A program made the translations under genes and the position numbers. DNA of 57,967 nt, from positions 1-57,967 of the forward strand of contig JAIRSO010000069.1 in NCBI GenBank assembly GCA_031255415.1. Reading direction: 5' to 3'. The stretch is from Oscillospiraceae bacterium. Its GTDB lineage: Bacteria; Bacillota; Clostridia; Christensenellales; Aristaeellaceae. A model generated the notes under the pieces. The model had not been told where the DNA came from and did not search any database. It saw nothing but the letters and a program-made list of their open reading frames with translations. Below, piece after piece: positions 44,401-51,826 of this stretch (position 1 is its first letter; each line of letters starts with the position of its first letter).

Positions 44401-46737
44401 GACGGTTTTACTTGGGTGGGCAACAGCAATATGCGCAGGATCACGCCCTTCGCCAACGACGCTGTGAGGAGCCGCGCCGGCGAGGCCGTGTATCTTCGCG
44501 ACGAGGATACGGGCGCGTTCATGTCTGCGGCTCCGTCGCCTTGCGGCGCGCCGTCGAGGGTGACGCACGGCAAGGGTTATACCGTGTTTGAATCGAGCGT
44601 GCTGGGGCTTGGCGCGCGGCTGACCGTGTTTACCGATCCGGAGAGGCCGCTGGGGTGCAGGCTGCTGCACTTGAGGAATACTGGGAACGCCGCGCGGCGC
44701 GTGTCGGTGACGGCTTACACGCGCTGGGCATACAGGGGCGAGGGCGAGTCGCGGCTGCTGACCGCGGGGGTATCGGCTGTCGCGTCTACCAATATAATGA
44801 ACGGCGACCGCGAGTCCAATCAGGCCGCGTGGGCTAGGCATCCCGGAGACGGCACGTTTATGTATACCGTGATGCCGGGCAGGGAGATAGCGTCGTCGAC
44901 CGTGGACGCGCTGGCGTTCCTGGGTATGGGGGGCATGGTTAATCCGCGAGGTATGAATATCAGTCCGTCGGCTCCGCCTCGCGCGGACGCGCGGCTTGAG
45001 ATGGACAGCCTCGGCGGGGAATCGCCTTGCGCCGCTTTGCGGACACTGGTCACGCTAGCGCCCGGCGGCGAGGCTGAGGTATGCGTATTGATCGGGGCGG
45101 CTGAATCGCCGGAGAAGGCCGGGGAAGATATCGCGCTGTTCGGCAATCCCGCCAAAAGGCTGGAACTGGCGCGCGCGACTTGGCGGATGCGTCTGGGCGT
45201 GGTTAGCGTCAAGACCCCCGATCCCGCTATCAACCTTATGCTGGGGCAATGGCTGCCTTATCAAACGACCGCGTCCAGGCTGTGGGCGCGCGCGGGGTTC
45301 TATCAGGCGGGCGGCGCGATTGGGTTTAGGGATCAGCTGCAGGACATGCTCGCTCTGCTGTATACCAGGCCGGACGAGGCGCGCGATCATATATTGTCCG
45401 CCGCGTCCCATCAATACGAATCGGGCGACGTTCAGCATTGGTGGCATCCTCCGGCTCTTGGCGTGCGCACCCGGCTGACCGACGACAAGCTATTCCTGCC
45501 GTACATGACCGCGGAGTATGTCGAGGCGACGGGCGATCGATCCATATTAAAGGTCGAGAGGCCGTATCTCAAGGACGCGCCGATCCCCGACGGCTCGGAG
45601 GATCTCTATGGCGAGGGCGAATTTACCGCCGTGACCGGAACCGTGATGGAGCATTGCCTCCGCGCGCTCGACAACGTGAAGACAGGCCCGCACGGTATCC
45701 CGCTGATGGGCGCTGGAGACTGGAACGACGCGATGAACCGCGTGGGCATAAACGGACGCGGGGAGAGCGTATGGCTGGGATTCTTCTGCGTAGTGTGTCT
45801 GCGCGGGTTCGCTGAATTGTGCGGCGATGAGGACGCGAAACGATTGCGGGACAGAGCGGGGCATATGATGACCGCGATCGAGAACAGCGGCTGGGATGGG
45901 GAATGGTATAGACGGGCGTGGTTCGACGATGGAAAGACGCTGGGCAGCGCGGAGTCGCCGGAGTGCCGGATCGACTGTATCGCGCAGAGTTGGTCGGCTA
46001 TAGCGGGAGCGGATCGCGCTAGGTCGGAGCAGGCGATGCAGTCCGCGCTGGAGCGGCTGTATGATCCGGAGACGGGCGTCATGCGTCTGCTGGATCCTCC
46101 GTTCAACGGGGTATGCGCGCCTGGATATATACGCGGGTATCTGCCCGGCGTGCGCGAGAACGGCGGACAATATACGCATGGGGCGGCATGGGCTTCGCTG
46201 GCGTTATCGAGGCTGGGGCATCATGAGGCGGCGTGGGCGTTGTTCGCGAGGCTGCTGCCGACTTCGCACACCCGCACCGACGCGGCGATTCGGCGTTACC
46301 GCGCGGAGCCGTATGTAGCCGCCGCGGATGTGTACGCGAATCCTCAGCAGATGGGCAGGGGCGGCTGGACATGGTACACGGGCGCTGCGGCTTGGTTATA
46401 CTGGATAGGCGTGCGCGAGTTGTTAGGGTTTGAGAAAAAAGGATCGAGGGCGAGGCTGAAGCCGACCGCGCCGCCGAACTGGGATAGGTACGAGGTGGTG
46501 TATCGATGGGGAACGTCCGCGTATCATCTGCAGGCGAGGCGGTCGGCGGAGTACGCGACGCTGGACGGAGTGCGGATCAGCGATCCGGACGGGTGGATTG
46601 AACTGCGCAAGGATGGCAAGGCGCATCTGGCAGTGTATCCGTTAAAGGATACTCCCGACGAGCACGCGGACGCGTACCGCGCGCTGTTGAGGCTGGATAC
46701 AATGTATCAGTCGAACGCGCCGGTGCCTCGGGGGTGA
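38464..46737 (+). CDS. Cyclic beta-1,2-glucan synthase-like protein (GT84-glucoamylase-GH94), 2757 aa
   Basis: Giant membrane enzyme resembling NdvB/Cgs, which builds beta-1,2-glucan chains, cyclises them and trims them by phosphorolysis. Domains in order: helical N-terminus (~1-390); membrane helices near 410-450; GT84 domain with TLDADTQLP (~615) and RAHRWTRGDWQ (~769); membrane helices near 815 and 915; a glucoamylase-like domain from DHQRGMLLELARETW (~970) to SHMAHHQGMILCAIANAL (~1340); then a GH94 phosphorylase part with YQAGGAIGFRDQLQDMLALL, HQYESGDVQHWWHP and the catalytic GAGDWNDAMN (~2417). Length matches the family (~2800). Two ATGs (38464, 38470) follow GGAG. It stands alone with no glucan exporter beside it. 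Confidence 0.92.
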   Translation: MCMELTVLALLAILFAATAMLRRAGGRGSYVPREAALSDEALAAHIRAQAASLTVDGRAAQEPNASAAAELRAAYSACAAMAGAVTLTPASQWLCDNARLLEEAAVSMDESLRQSPSLPARGGVPRVTVIACELIAHTDASVDLDKIVMAARAFEQAQQLTEDELWALPLAIRRELALLAADIARGCVLTERARLNARRHADTLTSQPPERPGRAFVRAARDSAFLEQLMTDLLEREDGAGLAWIDAFLTRRGDSAERVIKNEHIRQTRVRDWMGNAVTSLRALNAISWDEAQESLSAVHGVLSQDPAKIYRRMDWSSRCMYRARVAKLARLARTSELAVARRALSLAGEGFKDAVSNPGEAPVDSPELITGHVGYYLIDDGQPRLWKMLGGAPVRARAGGFLRARAAGLSIGAIMLADAALAALCLRMGAPWQAVILAVPMLGEASRTLVHQAILRFAPPRVLPRVAPEHLGDRRTLVVVPTLLSNRQQALDMARHLSVLRFANPQEGIDYMLLADFPDADSAETADDAGIAAAAGEAIGALNQVWGSGYLYIHRKREWDAGMRRFMGPDRKRGALESLNAWIVDGADPGVVDSLYAYNVYPAELHNRYRAVVTLDADTQLPPDSALTFTGTLAHPLNRAMPRGLPGVSRKPRGFSILQPRMEVAASTVRTRIGRLYGGDGGVDLYVTAANEFYQNLAGAGSFAGKGAYDPFSFHRAVKGRVRRGTILSHDLLEGELSRSALMCDTPLYDSQPGTVSSWLKRAHRWTRGDWQLLPWLMPRVRGEDGVFRNPLGLLSRFKIYDNLRRSLLPPLELALWIAGFALGSWPILLIAALPGRLGWLIRPSVKALAAMGARLAALPLEAASQMDAALRTIWRVCVSRKNMLEWVTSADAEKASGKAGFSVKRYWPFVTAALGCVAGAAWAVAARYTAGAPVPAYLIAAAPLSALWLSAPKIIEALDERISSAPRLEDHQRGMLLELARETWSFFEAVVTEQSRFLPPDNLQTDPPRGAAPRTSPTNIGMYMLSCAGARQLGFIDAAGFMDRVERTLDTLESMETWRGHPFNWYDTRTLEPMRPRYVSSVDSGNYAVCLIAVAQAARQAMAELPADALTQSRRSLPPRLESLVDGVQFQALYDPAVSLFYIGVDAETGTPGGSHYDLLASEARMLSYLAVMRREAPLKHWRALGRTMTDARTGAALLSWAGTAFEYMMPLLLLPDVPMTLLGRSGRNALRAQMKAANDMPWGISESGFWAFDPELNYQYRAFGVPELSLRGGALSPVVAPYASALALAVNPRAAAENIARMRAMGWSDEYGMFEAADYDASRVPDGHKMKLVSSHMAHHQGMILCAIANALSDDALAKLFSALPQAEAYALLLQEKVPTRRMLARAVKPRYHIAPQQARGARRVVDPESWPVAAHLMHGSGTTWMRDAHGNGYIAHQGVMLTRWRPDPALTDNGARFYLRAGLDEGFISMGGSGGETVFDTGRSEWTTCVGSVDARLIMGVSPLDGAAVALIKLRNHGASRIAVEAVSFAEVALSAQAADVAHPAFRNLFVETARPEPRLLTAKRRPRGEREEAERTPILAHFVCSDAAISVRAQTDRGAFLGRGRLIPAALADTDPSPDAPFMRPAGMVGAVVDPCVSLGARLSLEPDQEARIAFGFGAVSREEDAPRLAARFAHPDAAERALQLSATQAEVTARHLNLDAAQQSAAQQLASYLLYSGQPANRIGALRRNERGVSGVWEMGLSGDLPIVTVSIGRLSETPLVRAMLRAHEYLRRLGLWFDLVLMAKDESGYNQIIRDALREAVAASSARDLVGKASGAHLPDAAAMSPALLDTLRAASALTLDGSEGSLAAQLAALRVDPRRDWIAPAASVIRARGRRGDWRKTRPPRPSDRRLISAPAIASRGARAEALPRADYIRDYPIVPLKPTVRLACETSYGGFDQDGAYVIKQGAVPPAPWSNVLANPMFGTLITDQGDGFTWVGNSNMRRITPFANDAVRSRAGEAVYLRDEDTGAFMSAAPSPCGAPSRVTHGKGYTVFESSVLGLGARLTVFTDPERPLGCRLLHLRNTGNAARRVSVTAYTRWAYRGEGESRLLTAGVSAVASTNIMNGDRESNQAAWARHPGDGTFMYTVMPGREIASSTVDALAFLGMGGMVNPRGMNISPSAPPRADARLEMDSLGGESPCAALRTLVTLAPGGEAEVCVLIGAAESPEKAGEDIALFGNPAKRLELARATWRMRLGVVSVKTPDPAINLMLGQWLPYQTTASRLWARAGFYQAGGAIGFRDQLQDMLALLYTRPDEARDHILSAASHQYESGDVQHWWHPPALGVRTRLTDDKLFLPYMTAEYVEATGDRSILKVERPYLKDAPIPDGSEDLYGEGEFTAVTGTVMEHCLRALDNVKTGPHGIPLMGAGDWNDAMNRVGINGRGESVWLGFFCVVCLRGFAELCGDEDAKRLRDRAGHMMTAIENSGWDGEWYRRAWFDDGKTLGSAESPECRIDCIAQSWSAIAGADRARSEQAMQSALERLYDPETGVMRLLDPPFNGVCAPGYIRGYLPGVRENGGQYTHGAAWASLALSRLGHHEAAWALFARLLPTSHTRTDAAIRRYRAEPYVAAADVYANPQQMGRGGWTWYTGAAAWLYWIGVRELLGFEKKGSRARLKPTAPPNWDRYEVVYRWGTSAYHLQARRSAEYATLDGVRISDPDGWIELRKDGKAHLAVYPLKDTPDEHADAYRALLRLDTMYQSNAPVPRG

Positions 46738-46760
46738 GGAATGATACCTCCTGTCGTACC

Positions 46761-46837
46761 AATACGGAGTATGCACCCTCTGTTGCATTGGAGAACCCCC
46801 TCTGTCGCGAAGCGACAGAGGGGGTTCTCTCCGTATT
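46761..46837. terminator. Nested hairpin between convergent genes
   Basis: An 18-bp perfect stem (46791-46808 with 46812-46829; left arm GAGAACCCCCTCTGTCGC) with a GAA loop is enclosed by outer arms AATACGGAG (46761-46769) and CTCCGTATT (46829-46837). No T-run on either side. Its place between the glucan synthase and the carboxypeptidase gene suggests a bidirectional terminator or RNA-protecting structure. Confidence 0.65.
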
Positions 46838-46860
46838 GAAGCGACGGAGAAAGCGTTCTT

Positions 46861-48339
46861 TTATTGATAACTCCTGCGTCGGGGTTTAGGGATCTGGCGC
46901 GCGTCCCTTCTGCGCGACCTGATCCGCCTGAACGCAGCCCTTAACACAAGCAGCGCCGCTACGCCGGCAGCCGCGGGCGGCGCTAGCCATTCCCATGACA
47001 ATACCACATCCCTGCCCGAGCGCGCCATCTCCGCTATCTGATCGATCGTGAGCGGCGCGTTTTCCCTCGCTGCCACGTCTCGCGACGCTACTAGATCGTA
47101 TCGCGGCGCTTCGCCTCCGGGCGTGTAGAACGTCAATACACCCAGCACGTCGCCCTTATATATCGGCGCGCGCAGCCCGCTGGTTATCTGCATGGTCGAG
47201 TATGACCGGTATTGCTCCGCGTAGGCTTGCACGTCCGCGATAGGCCCCGTTACCCTCACGTCTGCCATCGGGTTCTGCGCGCGGACGTCGAGCGTCAGCT
47301 CGCCCCTGCTGGGATCGTCCGTCGAAAACCCTATCGTGCGCACGTCTATCGGAGCGGCTGCGTATATCTCCTCTGGAGTCATCGATCCGTATTGGCTGAA
47401 TCCATACTCCATCAGTTTGCGAGTGTCGTACCATCGGTAATACATCCCGGAGTACAGCACGACGGATATCAGCGTCACGCCCTTCCTCTGCGCGGACGCT
47501 ACGAAACAATACGCGGAATGGCTCATCGTGCCCGTCTTGACCCCCGTTATGTCGGGCATGTAATACGCCGTGTCCGGGTTGATCATCGCGTTGGAGTTCA
47601 TCATGTTGTACGGCGCGCGGACGTTGCTCTGCGGGATCGTGTAGCGCAGAGTCGATACCATGCGGCGGAACGCGGGTATCTTCATCGCCGCGCGAGTCGC
47701 TATAGCCAGATCGCGCGCGGTGGTATAATGATCCGGCGAATACAGTCCGTGCGAGTTGTCAAAGTGCGTGCCCGTCATGCCCAGCATCATGGCAGCCTGA
47801 TTCATTTGATCCACAAACTCGCGCTCGCTGCCGCCGATATACTCCGCTACCGCTACCGCCGCGTCGTTGCCGGAGTGGAGCATCATGCCGTAAAGCGCGT
47901 CCTTCAGCGTGATCCTCTCGCCCGCGCGCAGCCCTATCACCGATCCGTCGTCGGGCACCTGCGTAACGCTCTCGCTGGCGGTTATCACCTGCGCCAGACC
48001 CTCGTCTATGCTGGGGAACGCGTTCTGCGCGTACTCCAGCGCGATAAGCGCGGTCATTATCTTGGTCGTGCTGGCGGGGTTCATCGGCTCGTCCGCGTTG
48101 TACTGCATCAGCGCGTCGCCTGTGGATTCCTCTATTAATATGAACGCGTGCGCGGCTAATTGCTCCTGCAGCAGGTTCTCGGGATGCGCGGAGTCGTATG
48201 CGACAGCGTCGGGCGCGAGGGTCGGCGAAGGCACCTGCGTAGATTCGTCTTCAGCCAGCGCGGGCTTTGCGAGTATCCCCGGCAATAGATATACAGCCAG
48301 TATAATTAACCAGGCTATACGCCCGGCGCGTCCTGCCAC
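46861..48339 (-). CDS. Serine-type D-Ala-D-Ala carboxypeptidase (second copy type)
   Basis: Penicillin-binding protein of 492 aa: signal peptide (WLIILAVYLLPGILAKPALA), ~40-residue linker, catalytic domain with STTK (90-93), SGN (156-158) and KTG (268-270), a beta-rich C-terminal domain (~330-430), then a true C-terminal membrane helix (~450-470) and an Arg-rich tail, unlike the amphipathic end of the dacB-like protein at 9902. GTG start with GGGAGGCG ten bases upstream. TATAAT occurs twice at 48361-48376 upstream on the minus strand, without a good -35. It probably trims stem peptides during growth or sporulation. Confidence 0.92.
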   Translation of the reverse strand: MAGRAGRIAWLIILAVYLLPGILAKPALAEDESTQVPSPTLAPDAVAYDSAHPENLLQEQLAAHAFILIEESTGDALMQYNADEPMNPASTTKIMTALIALEYAQNAFPSIDEGLAQVITASESVTQVPDDGSVIGLRAGERITLKDALYGMMLHSGNDAAVAVAEYIGGSEREFVDQMNQAAMMLGMTGTHFDNSHGLYSPDHYTTARDLAIATRAAMKIPAFRRMVSTLRYTIPQSNVRAPYNMMNSNAMINPDTAYYMPDITGVKTGTMSHSAYCFVASAQRKGVTLISVVLYSGMYYRWYDTRKLMEYGFSQYGSMTPEEIYAAAPIDVRTIGFSTDDPSRGELTLDVRAQNPMADVRVTGPIADVQAYAEQYRSYSTMQITSGLRAPIYKGDVLGVLTFYTPGGEAPRYDLVASRDVAARENAPLTIDQIAEMARSGRDVVLSWEWLAPPAAAGVAALLVLRAAFRRIRSRRRDARQIPKPRRRSYQ

Positions 48340-48451
48340 GACCGTTCGCCTCCCTTCGGTGATTATAATATTATACCCCGCCCCGTTCAGTTTCCCGCAG
48401 ACTCTTCGCGAATCTTAGGTTAAAAGAACAAGACGGAGTATAACACGATTC

Positions 48452-48479
48452 AGTCCGGGGGGCAATCGCTCCCCGGACT
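48452..48479 (-). terminator. Stem-loop after the 48497 gene
   Basis: AGTCCGGGG (48452-48460) pairs with CCCCGGACT (48471-48479). It lies 18 bases downstream of the minus-strand gene ending at 48497. No T-run, so a terminator function is uncertain. Confidence 0.45.
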
Positions 48480-48496
48480 CCCCTCGAATCGCCGCG

Positions 48497-48943
48497 TTAC
48501 CGGACGCGGTAGTTAAACGGACATTTTATGGATTGATGATCGCAGTCGTCCGATATACGGCGTATGACGGCACGGTTCAGCCGATTTGGATAGAGGGATG
48601 TGATCTTGCCCGCCGCGTCAATCACCAGGTATTCGGTGACGTTTAGGTTCTCATCGACGAACTGGCGAACCACGTCGTAGCGAGTCCAGCGCGAGGCGGG
48701 GAAACTCGTCCAGCGCCGGCTGTATATCGCGGACCGCTGTTTGGGGACGAATATCGCGGTATGGCCCGGCGGTGTGGACAGCAGGCCGCCGTACATGCGC
48801 GTGATCGATTCGTATACCGCCAAGTGATCCGCGCCGGGCGCCGCTGCGGCTCCCGTTGGAACGGCGGCTGCGAGCATAGCGGCGGCGGCTAGCGCGGCGC
48901 ACCGTATAAACGCGCGCGCGCGTGTTTTGGGATTAATAATCAT
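48497..48943 (-). CDS. Small secreted protein of unknown function (148 aa)
   Basis: Not recognised. It has a signal peptide (charged start, then AALAAAAMLAAAVPTGAAAA), so the mature part is about 112 residues with YESITRMYGGLLSTPPGHTA, RRWTSFPASRWTRYDVVRQF and EYLVIDAAGKITSLYP, and a C-terminal DDCDHQSIKCPF containing two cysteines that may form a disulfide. GAGGTGA precedes the ATG, and a good promoter lies at 48963. It is a separate transcription unit. Confidence 0.75.
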   Translation of the reverse strand: MIINPKTRARAFIRCAALAAAAMLAAAVPTGAAAAPGADHLAVYESITRMYGGLLSTPPGHTAIFVPKQRSAIYSRRWTSFPASRWTRYDVVRQFVDENLNVTEYLVIDAAGKITSLYPNRLNRAVIRRISDDCDHQSIKCPFNYRVR

Positions 48944-48962
48944 CCGGCGTCACCTCGATGAT

Positions 48963-48992
48963 ATTGTAACCCGAATGAGGCGCGTATGTCCA
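48963..48992 (-). promoter_or_regulatory. Promoter of the 48497-48943 gene
   Basis: Minus strand: TGGACA (48987-48992), 18 bases, TACAAT (48963-48968). The predicted start is ~12 bases before the RBS region, a short leader. Confidence 0.6.
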
Positions 48993-49388
48993 GTGTTTGG
49001 GATAAATGTTTACAAATTCGCGTCGAGACGGCCTGATGTTCATGAAGCGCGGGTTGCGGCTGCGTTAATCTGGCGCGCGATATATTAACAATATAATAAG
49101 CGCGCCGCCGGCTGCTCATTCCGGCGGCGCGCCCGTTTAGCTGGATGCTTGAGGAGGTTGGATGGTTGCTAACGCGTTCCCATTATCTCTTATGGCCTCG
49201 CCTCGCTTTCTTCGCCGATTCACGCGGCGGTTCCAGCCGCCGCCAATCATACCGCGCGATCTTAACCAACATCTATATGCTCGGCCTCTTTTCGACCGCA
49301 AGACCAGTATAGCGCGCGCGTGTGTCGCGCGTATGAACGATTTGTGAAAGATTGTGTCGTCGAATTGAATTGCGTTGGCGCGCGGTTG
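48993..49388. other. Intergenic stretch without a credible gene
   Basis: About 400 bases between divergent genes. It holds a strong hairpin at 49100-49132 and a 61-codon frame at 49162-49347 with a GAGGAGG upstream but an Arg-rich, unconvincing product. Otherwise I see nothing. Confidence 0.6.
49100..49132. terminator. GC-rich hairpin
   Basis: GCGCGCCGCCGG (49100-49111) pairs perfectly with 49121-49132 around CTGCTCATT, followed by CCGTTTAG. It looks like a terminator with a poor T-tract; no gene reads directly into it on the plus strand. Confidence 0.45.
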
Positions 49389-49417
49389 TTGATATATTCA
49401 TCCGCGGATGGTATGAT
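49389..49417 (+). promoter_or_regulatory. Promoter of the isomerase-MoxR operon
   Basis: TTGATA (49389-49394), 17 bases, TATGAT (49412-49417), with TGG making an extended -10. The spacer contains ATCCGCGGAT, a 10-base palindrome that could be bound by a regulator. Leader ~55 bases to GGGAGG and the ATG at 49478. Confidence 0.7.
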
Positions 49418-49477
49418 AAGGATACGTATAGGACATGTTCGGACGTGCCCAACTTTAATTGATCGGGAGGCGTGATT

Positions 49478-50203
49478 ATGCATCTGGGACTGCAGATGTA
49501 CAGCGTGCGCGACATAACCAAGGACGACCTGGCGGGAGCGCTGGCTAAGGTCAAGGCCATCGGCTATGACAACGTGGAATTCGCGGGGTTTTTTGGACAC
49601 TGCGCGGAAAAGGTCAAGGCGATGCTGGACGAAACCGGGCTGGCGGTATCCGGCTCGCACACCGGATGGGACGAGCTGACCGAGGGTAAGATCGGCCAGA
49701 CCATCGCGTTCCATAAAGCGATAGGCAACAAGCGGATCATCGTGCCATACGCGGACGTGCAGACGGAATCCAAGATCAGCCGAGTAGTGGACGTGCTCAA
49801 CGCCGCGCAGCCTAAATTGGCGGAAGCGGGCATAGCGCTGGGATACCACAACCACGCCCACGAATTCAAACCCAACGACGACGGACAAATCCCATTCGAC
49901 GAGCTGAAGAACCGGACGAATATATTCTTCGAGTTGGATACGTTCTGGGTGTTCGCGGCGGGGCGCGATCCGCTGGCTATGATGCGGGATATGGCTTCGC
50001 GCGTGCCCGTCGTGCACATCAAGGACGGAGAGCCGGACGGTGAGGGCAAGCCGCTCGGGCTGGGCGCGGCTCCCGTATCTGCGGTATGGAAACTCGCGCG
50101 CGAGATGGGCATAGAGCTGGTCGTCGAGAGCGAGACGCTCAAGCCCAACGGATTGGCTGAAGCGGATATATGCTATAGGTTCATAGAGATCCTGGAGGGT
50201 TAG
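49478..50203 (+). CDS. Sugar phosphate isomerase/epimerase (xylose isomerase-like TIM barrel)
   Basis: Metal-dependent TIM-barrel protein of 241 aa. It starts MHLGLQMYSVRDITKDDLAG, typical of the IolE/YcjR-like group, with GYDNVEFAGFFGH, SGSHTGWDEL, LGYHNHAHEF (metal-binding His), FFELDTFWVFAAG, VVHIKDGEPDG (His/Asp) and ELVVESETLK (Glu). The substrate is unknown. The ATG at 49478 has GGGAGG seven bases upstream; a GTG at 49472 is inside that spacing. First gene of a run ending at 54759, although it has no obvious link to the MoxR genes. Confidence 0.85.
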   Translation: MHLGLQMYSVRDITKDDLAGALAKVKAIGYDNVEFAGFFGHCAEKVKAMLDETGLAVSGSHTGWDELTEGKIGQTIAFHKAIGNKRIIVPYADVQTESKISRVVDVLNAAQPKLAEAGIALGYHNHAHEFKPNDDGQIPFDELKNRTNIFFELDTFWVFAAGRDPLAMMRDMASRVPVVHIKDGEPDGEGKPLGLGAAPVSAVWKLAREMGIELVVESETLKPNGLAEADICYRFIEILEG

Positions 50204-50204
50204 T

Positions 50205-50858
50205 ATGCTGATCTGGAAGCTGCTGTTTACCGGATCGCTGGCAGCCGCCATGTTCGCCCTGGCGGTCTCGCGGCACGCGCCGGTATACTGGCTGGCGATG
50301 GGCGCGGTCATGTTCTCATGGCTGGGCGACGCGTCGCTGGGAGGGTTCAAGCCGCTGACCAGATCCATGTCGAACCCCAGCCTGTGGGGGCTGGGGTTCT
50401 TCGCGGCGGGGCATCTGTGTTATATCGCGGCGTTTACCGTATTCATCAGGCTTTGGCCTCAGTCGGGAAGGCGCACGCCGTTGATGCTCGCGGCGTTCGC
50501 GGCTGCCGCCGTCGCGGCGTGGTGGTTCGTGTGCTGGCGGAGCGGGCAGCCTATGCCGCTTCGCGCCGCGTCGCTCGCCTACGCGCTTACGCTGTTCGCG
50601 ATGGCGTGCATGGCGTGGGTGAGCGCGGCGAGGCTGGCTGACGCCAGTCGGTTCGTGTGGCCTCTGGCGCTGGGCGGGGCGCTGTTCATCATATCCGACG
50701 GCATGATCGCGATGAACTGGTTTCAGGGCTGGAACAGCCGATGGCGGGATCTATTAATATGGGGCACTTACGCGCCGGCGCAGTTATTGCTGGCGATAGG
50801 ATTCTGGCTGCTGCGCGCTCCCGGCGTTTCCGCGGCGGCGAAGGCGATAGGTCTATAG
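50205..50858 (+). CDS. YhhN/TMEM86 family membrane protein
   Basis: Eight hydrophobic segments in 217 aa. FSWLGDASLGGF near the start and GALFIISDGMIAMNWFQGWN near the end contain the two conserved aspartates (GD and SD) of the YhhN/TMEM86 family; TMEM86 is a lysoplasmalogenase that hydrolyses the vinyl-ether bond of lysoplasmalogens. Plasmalogens exist in many anaerobic Clostridia, so that activity would make sense, but bacterial family members are little studied. CTGGAGGG lies before the ATG, one base after the isomerase stop. Confidence 0.75.
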   Translation: MLIWKLLFTGSLAAAMFALAVSRHAPVYWLAMGAVMFSWLGDASLGGFKPLTRSMSNPSLWGLGFFAAGHLCYIAAFTVFIRLWPQSGRRTPLMLAAFAAAAVAAWWFVCWRSGQPMPLRAASLAYALTLFAMACMAWVSAARLADASRFVWPLALGGALFIISDGMIAMNWFQGWNSRWRDLLIWGTYAPAQLLLAIGFWLLRAPGVSAAAKAIGL

Positions 50859-50859
50859 A

Positions 50860-51825
50860 ATGAATAATATTACCGTCGGTATAGCCGCTAAGGTTCGGGA
50901 TTTAGCCGAGCGGATACGCGGCAATATTTCCTCCGTCATCGTGGGCAAGGATCGCGAGATAACCCTTCTCATCACCGCGCTGATAGCGCGCGGGCACGCG
51001 CTGATTGAGGATGTGCCGGGCACGGGCAAGACGATGCTGGCAAGGGCTTTGGCGCGGTCGCTGGAGCTTAGGTTCGCGCGGGTGCAGTTTACTCCCGATC
51101 TTCTGCCTTCGGACGTCACCGGGATGAGCGTGTTCAACCCGAAGGACGCGGAGTTCGCGTTCCGCCCCGGGCCCGCGTTCACCAACCTGCTGCTGGCGGA
51201 CGAGATCAACCGCGCCACTCCGCGCACCCAGTCCGCGTTACTGGAGGTCATGGAGGAACAGCAGGTCACGACCGACGGCGTGACTCGTCCGCTTGAATCG
51301 CCGTTCTTCGTCGTCGCCACACAAAACCCGGTCGAGATACAGGGCACGTTCCCTCTGCCGGAGGCGCAGCTCGATCGGTTCCTTATACGGATGAAACTGG
51401 GTTACCCTAGCGCTCTCGAGTCGAGGATCGCGCTGGAGCGGCGCATCGGGGACGAGCCTATCGCGCGTATCGGCGCGGTCGCGACTAGGGAGGAACTCCT
51501 CGAGGCGCAGGGGCTGGCGCGGTCGGTCGAGGCGTCGCAGGCCGCGTTATCATACATCGTCGCGCTGTGCGAGAGAACCCGCGTCGCGGAGAGCGTCCAG
51601 CTAGGCGTGTCCACTCGCGGCGCGCTGGCTCTGCTCCGCGCTTGCCAGGCGCGCGCGCTGGTCAGTGGCAGGACCTTCATCACCCCGGATGACGCTCAGG
51701 CTCTCGCGCCGGCCGTGCTCGCGCACCGGATTATCGTGCGCGGGATGTACGGACGGTCGAACGCGTCGGACTTGATCGTCGAGGAGTGTCTCCGGCAAAC
51801 GCCCGTGCCCACCGAGGAACGCTAG
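50860..51825 (+). CDS. MoxR-family AAA+ ATPase
   Basis: Chaperone-like ATPase of 321 aa. Walker A is EDVPGTGKTM, Walker B LLLADEINRATPRTQSALLE, then sensor 1 FFVVATQNPVE and the LPEAQLDRFLIRMKLGYP box; the lid domain contains GVSTRGALALLRACQARA. MoxR proteins typically act with DUF58 and VWA or transglutaminase-like partners to mature surface or metal proteins. It starts one base after yhhN and ends one base before the DUF58 gene, the classical arrangement. Confidence 0.94.
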   Translation: MNNITVGIAAKVRDLAERIRGNISSVIVGKDREITLLITALIARGHALIEDVPGTGKTMLARALARSLELRFARVQFTPDLLPSDVTGMSVFNPKDAEFAFRPGPAFTNLLLADEINRATPRTQSALLEVMEEQQVTTDGVTRPLESPFFVVATQNPVEIQGTFPLPEAQLDRFLIRMKLGYPSALESRIALERRIGDEPIARIGAVATREELLEAQGLARSVEASQAALSYIVALCERTRVAESVQLGVSTRGALALLRACQARALVSGRTFITPDDAQALAPAVLAHRIIVRGMYGRSNASDLIVEECLRQTPVPTEER

Positions 51826-51826
51826 C

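Noticed and set aside
49162-49347. 61-codon frame with a GAGGAGG upstream
   Set aside because: The product is Arg/Pro-rich without features, SD spacing is only about four bases, and no neighbour supports it. It may still be a small peptide, but I cannot support it.
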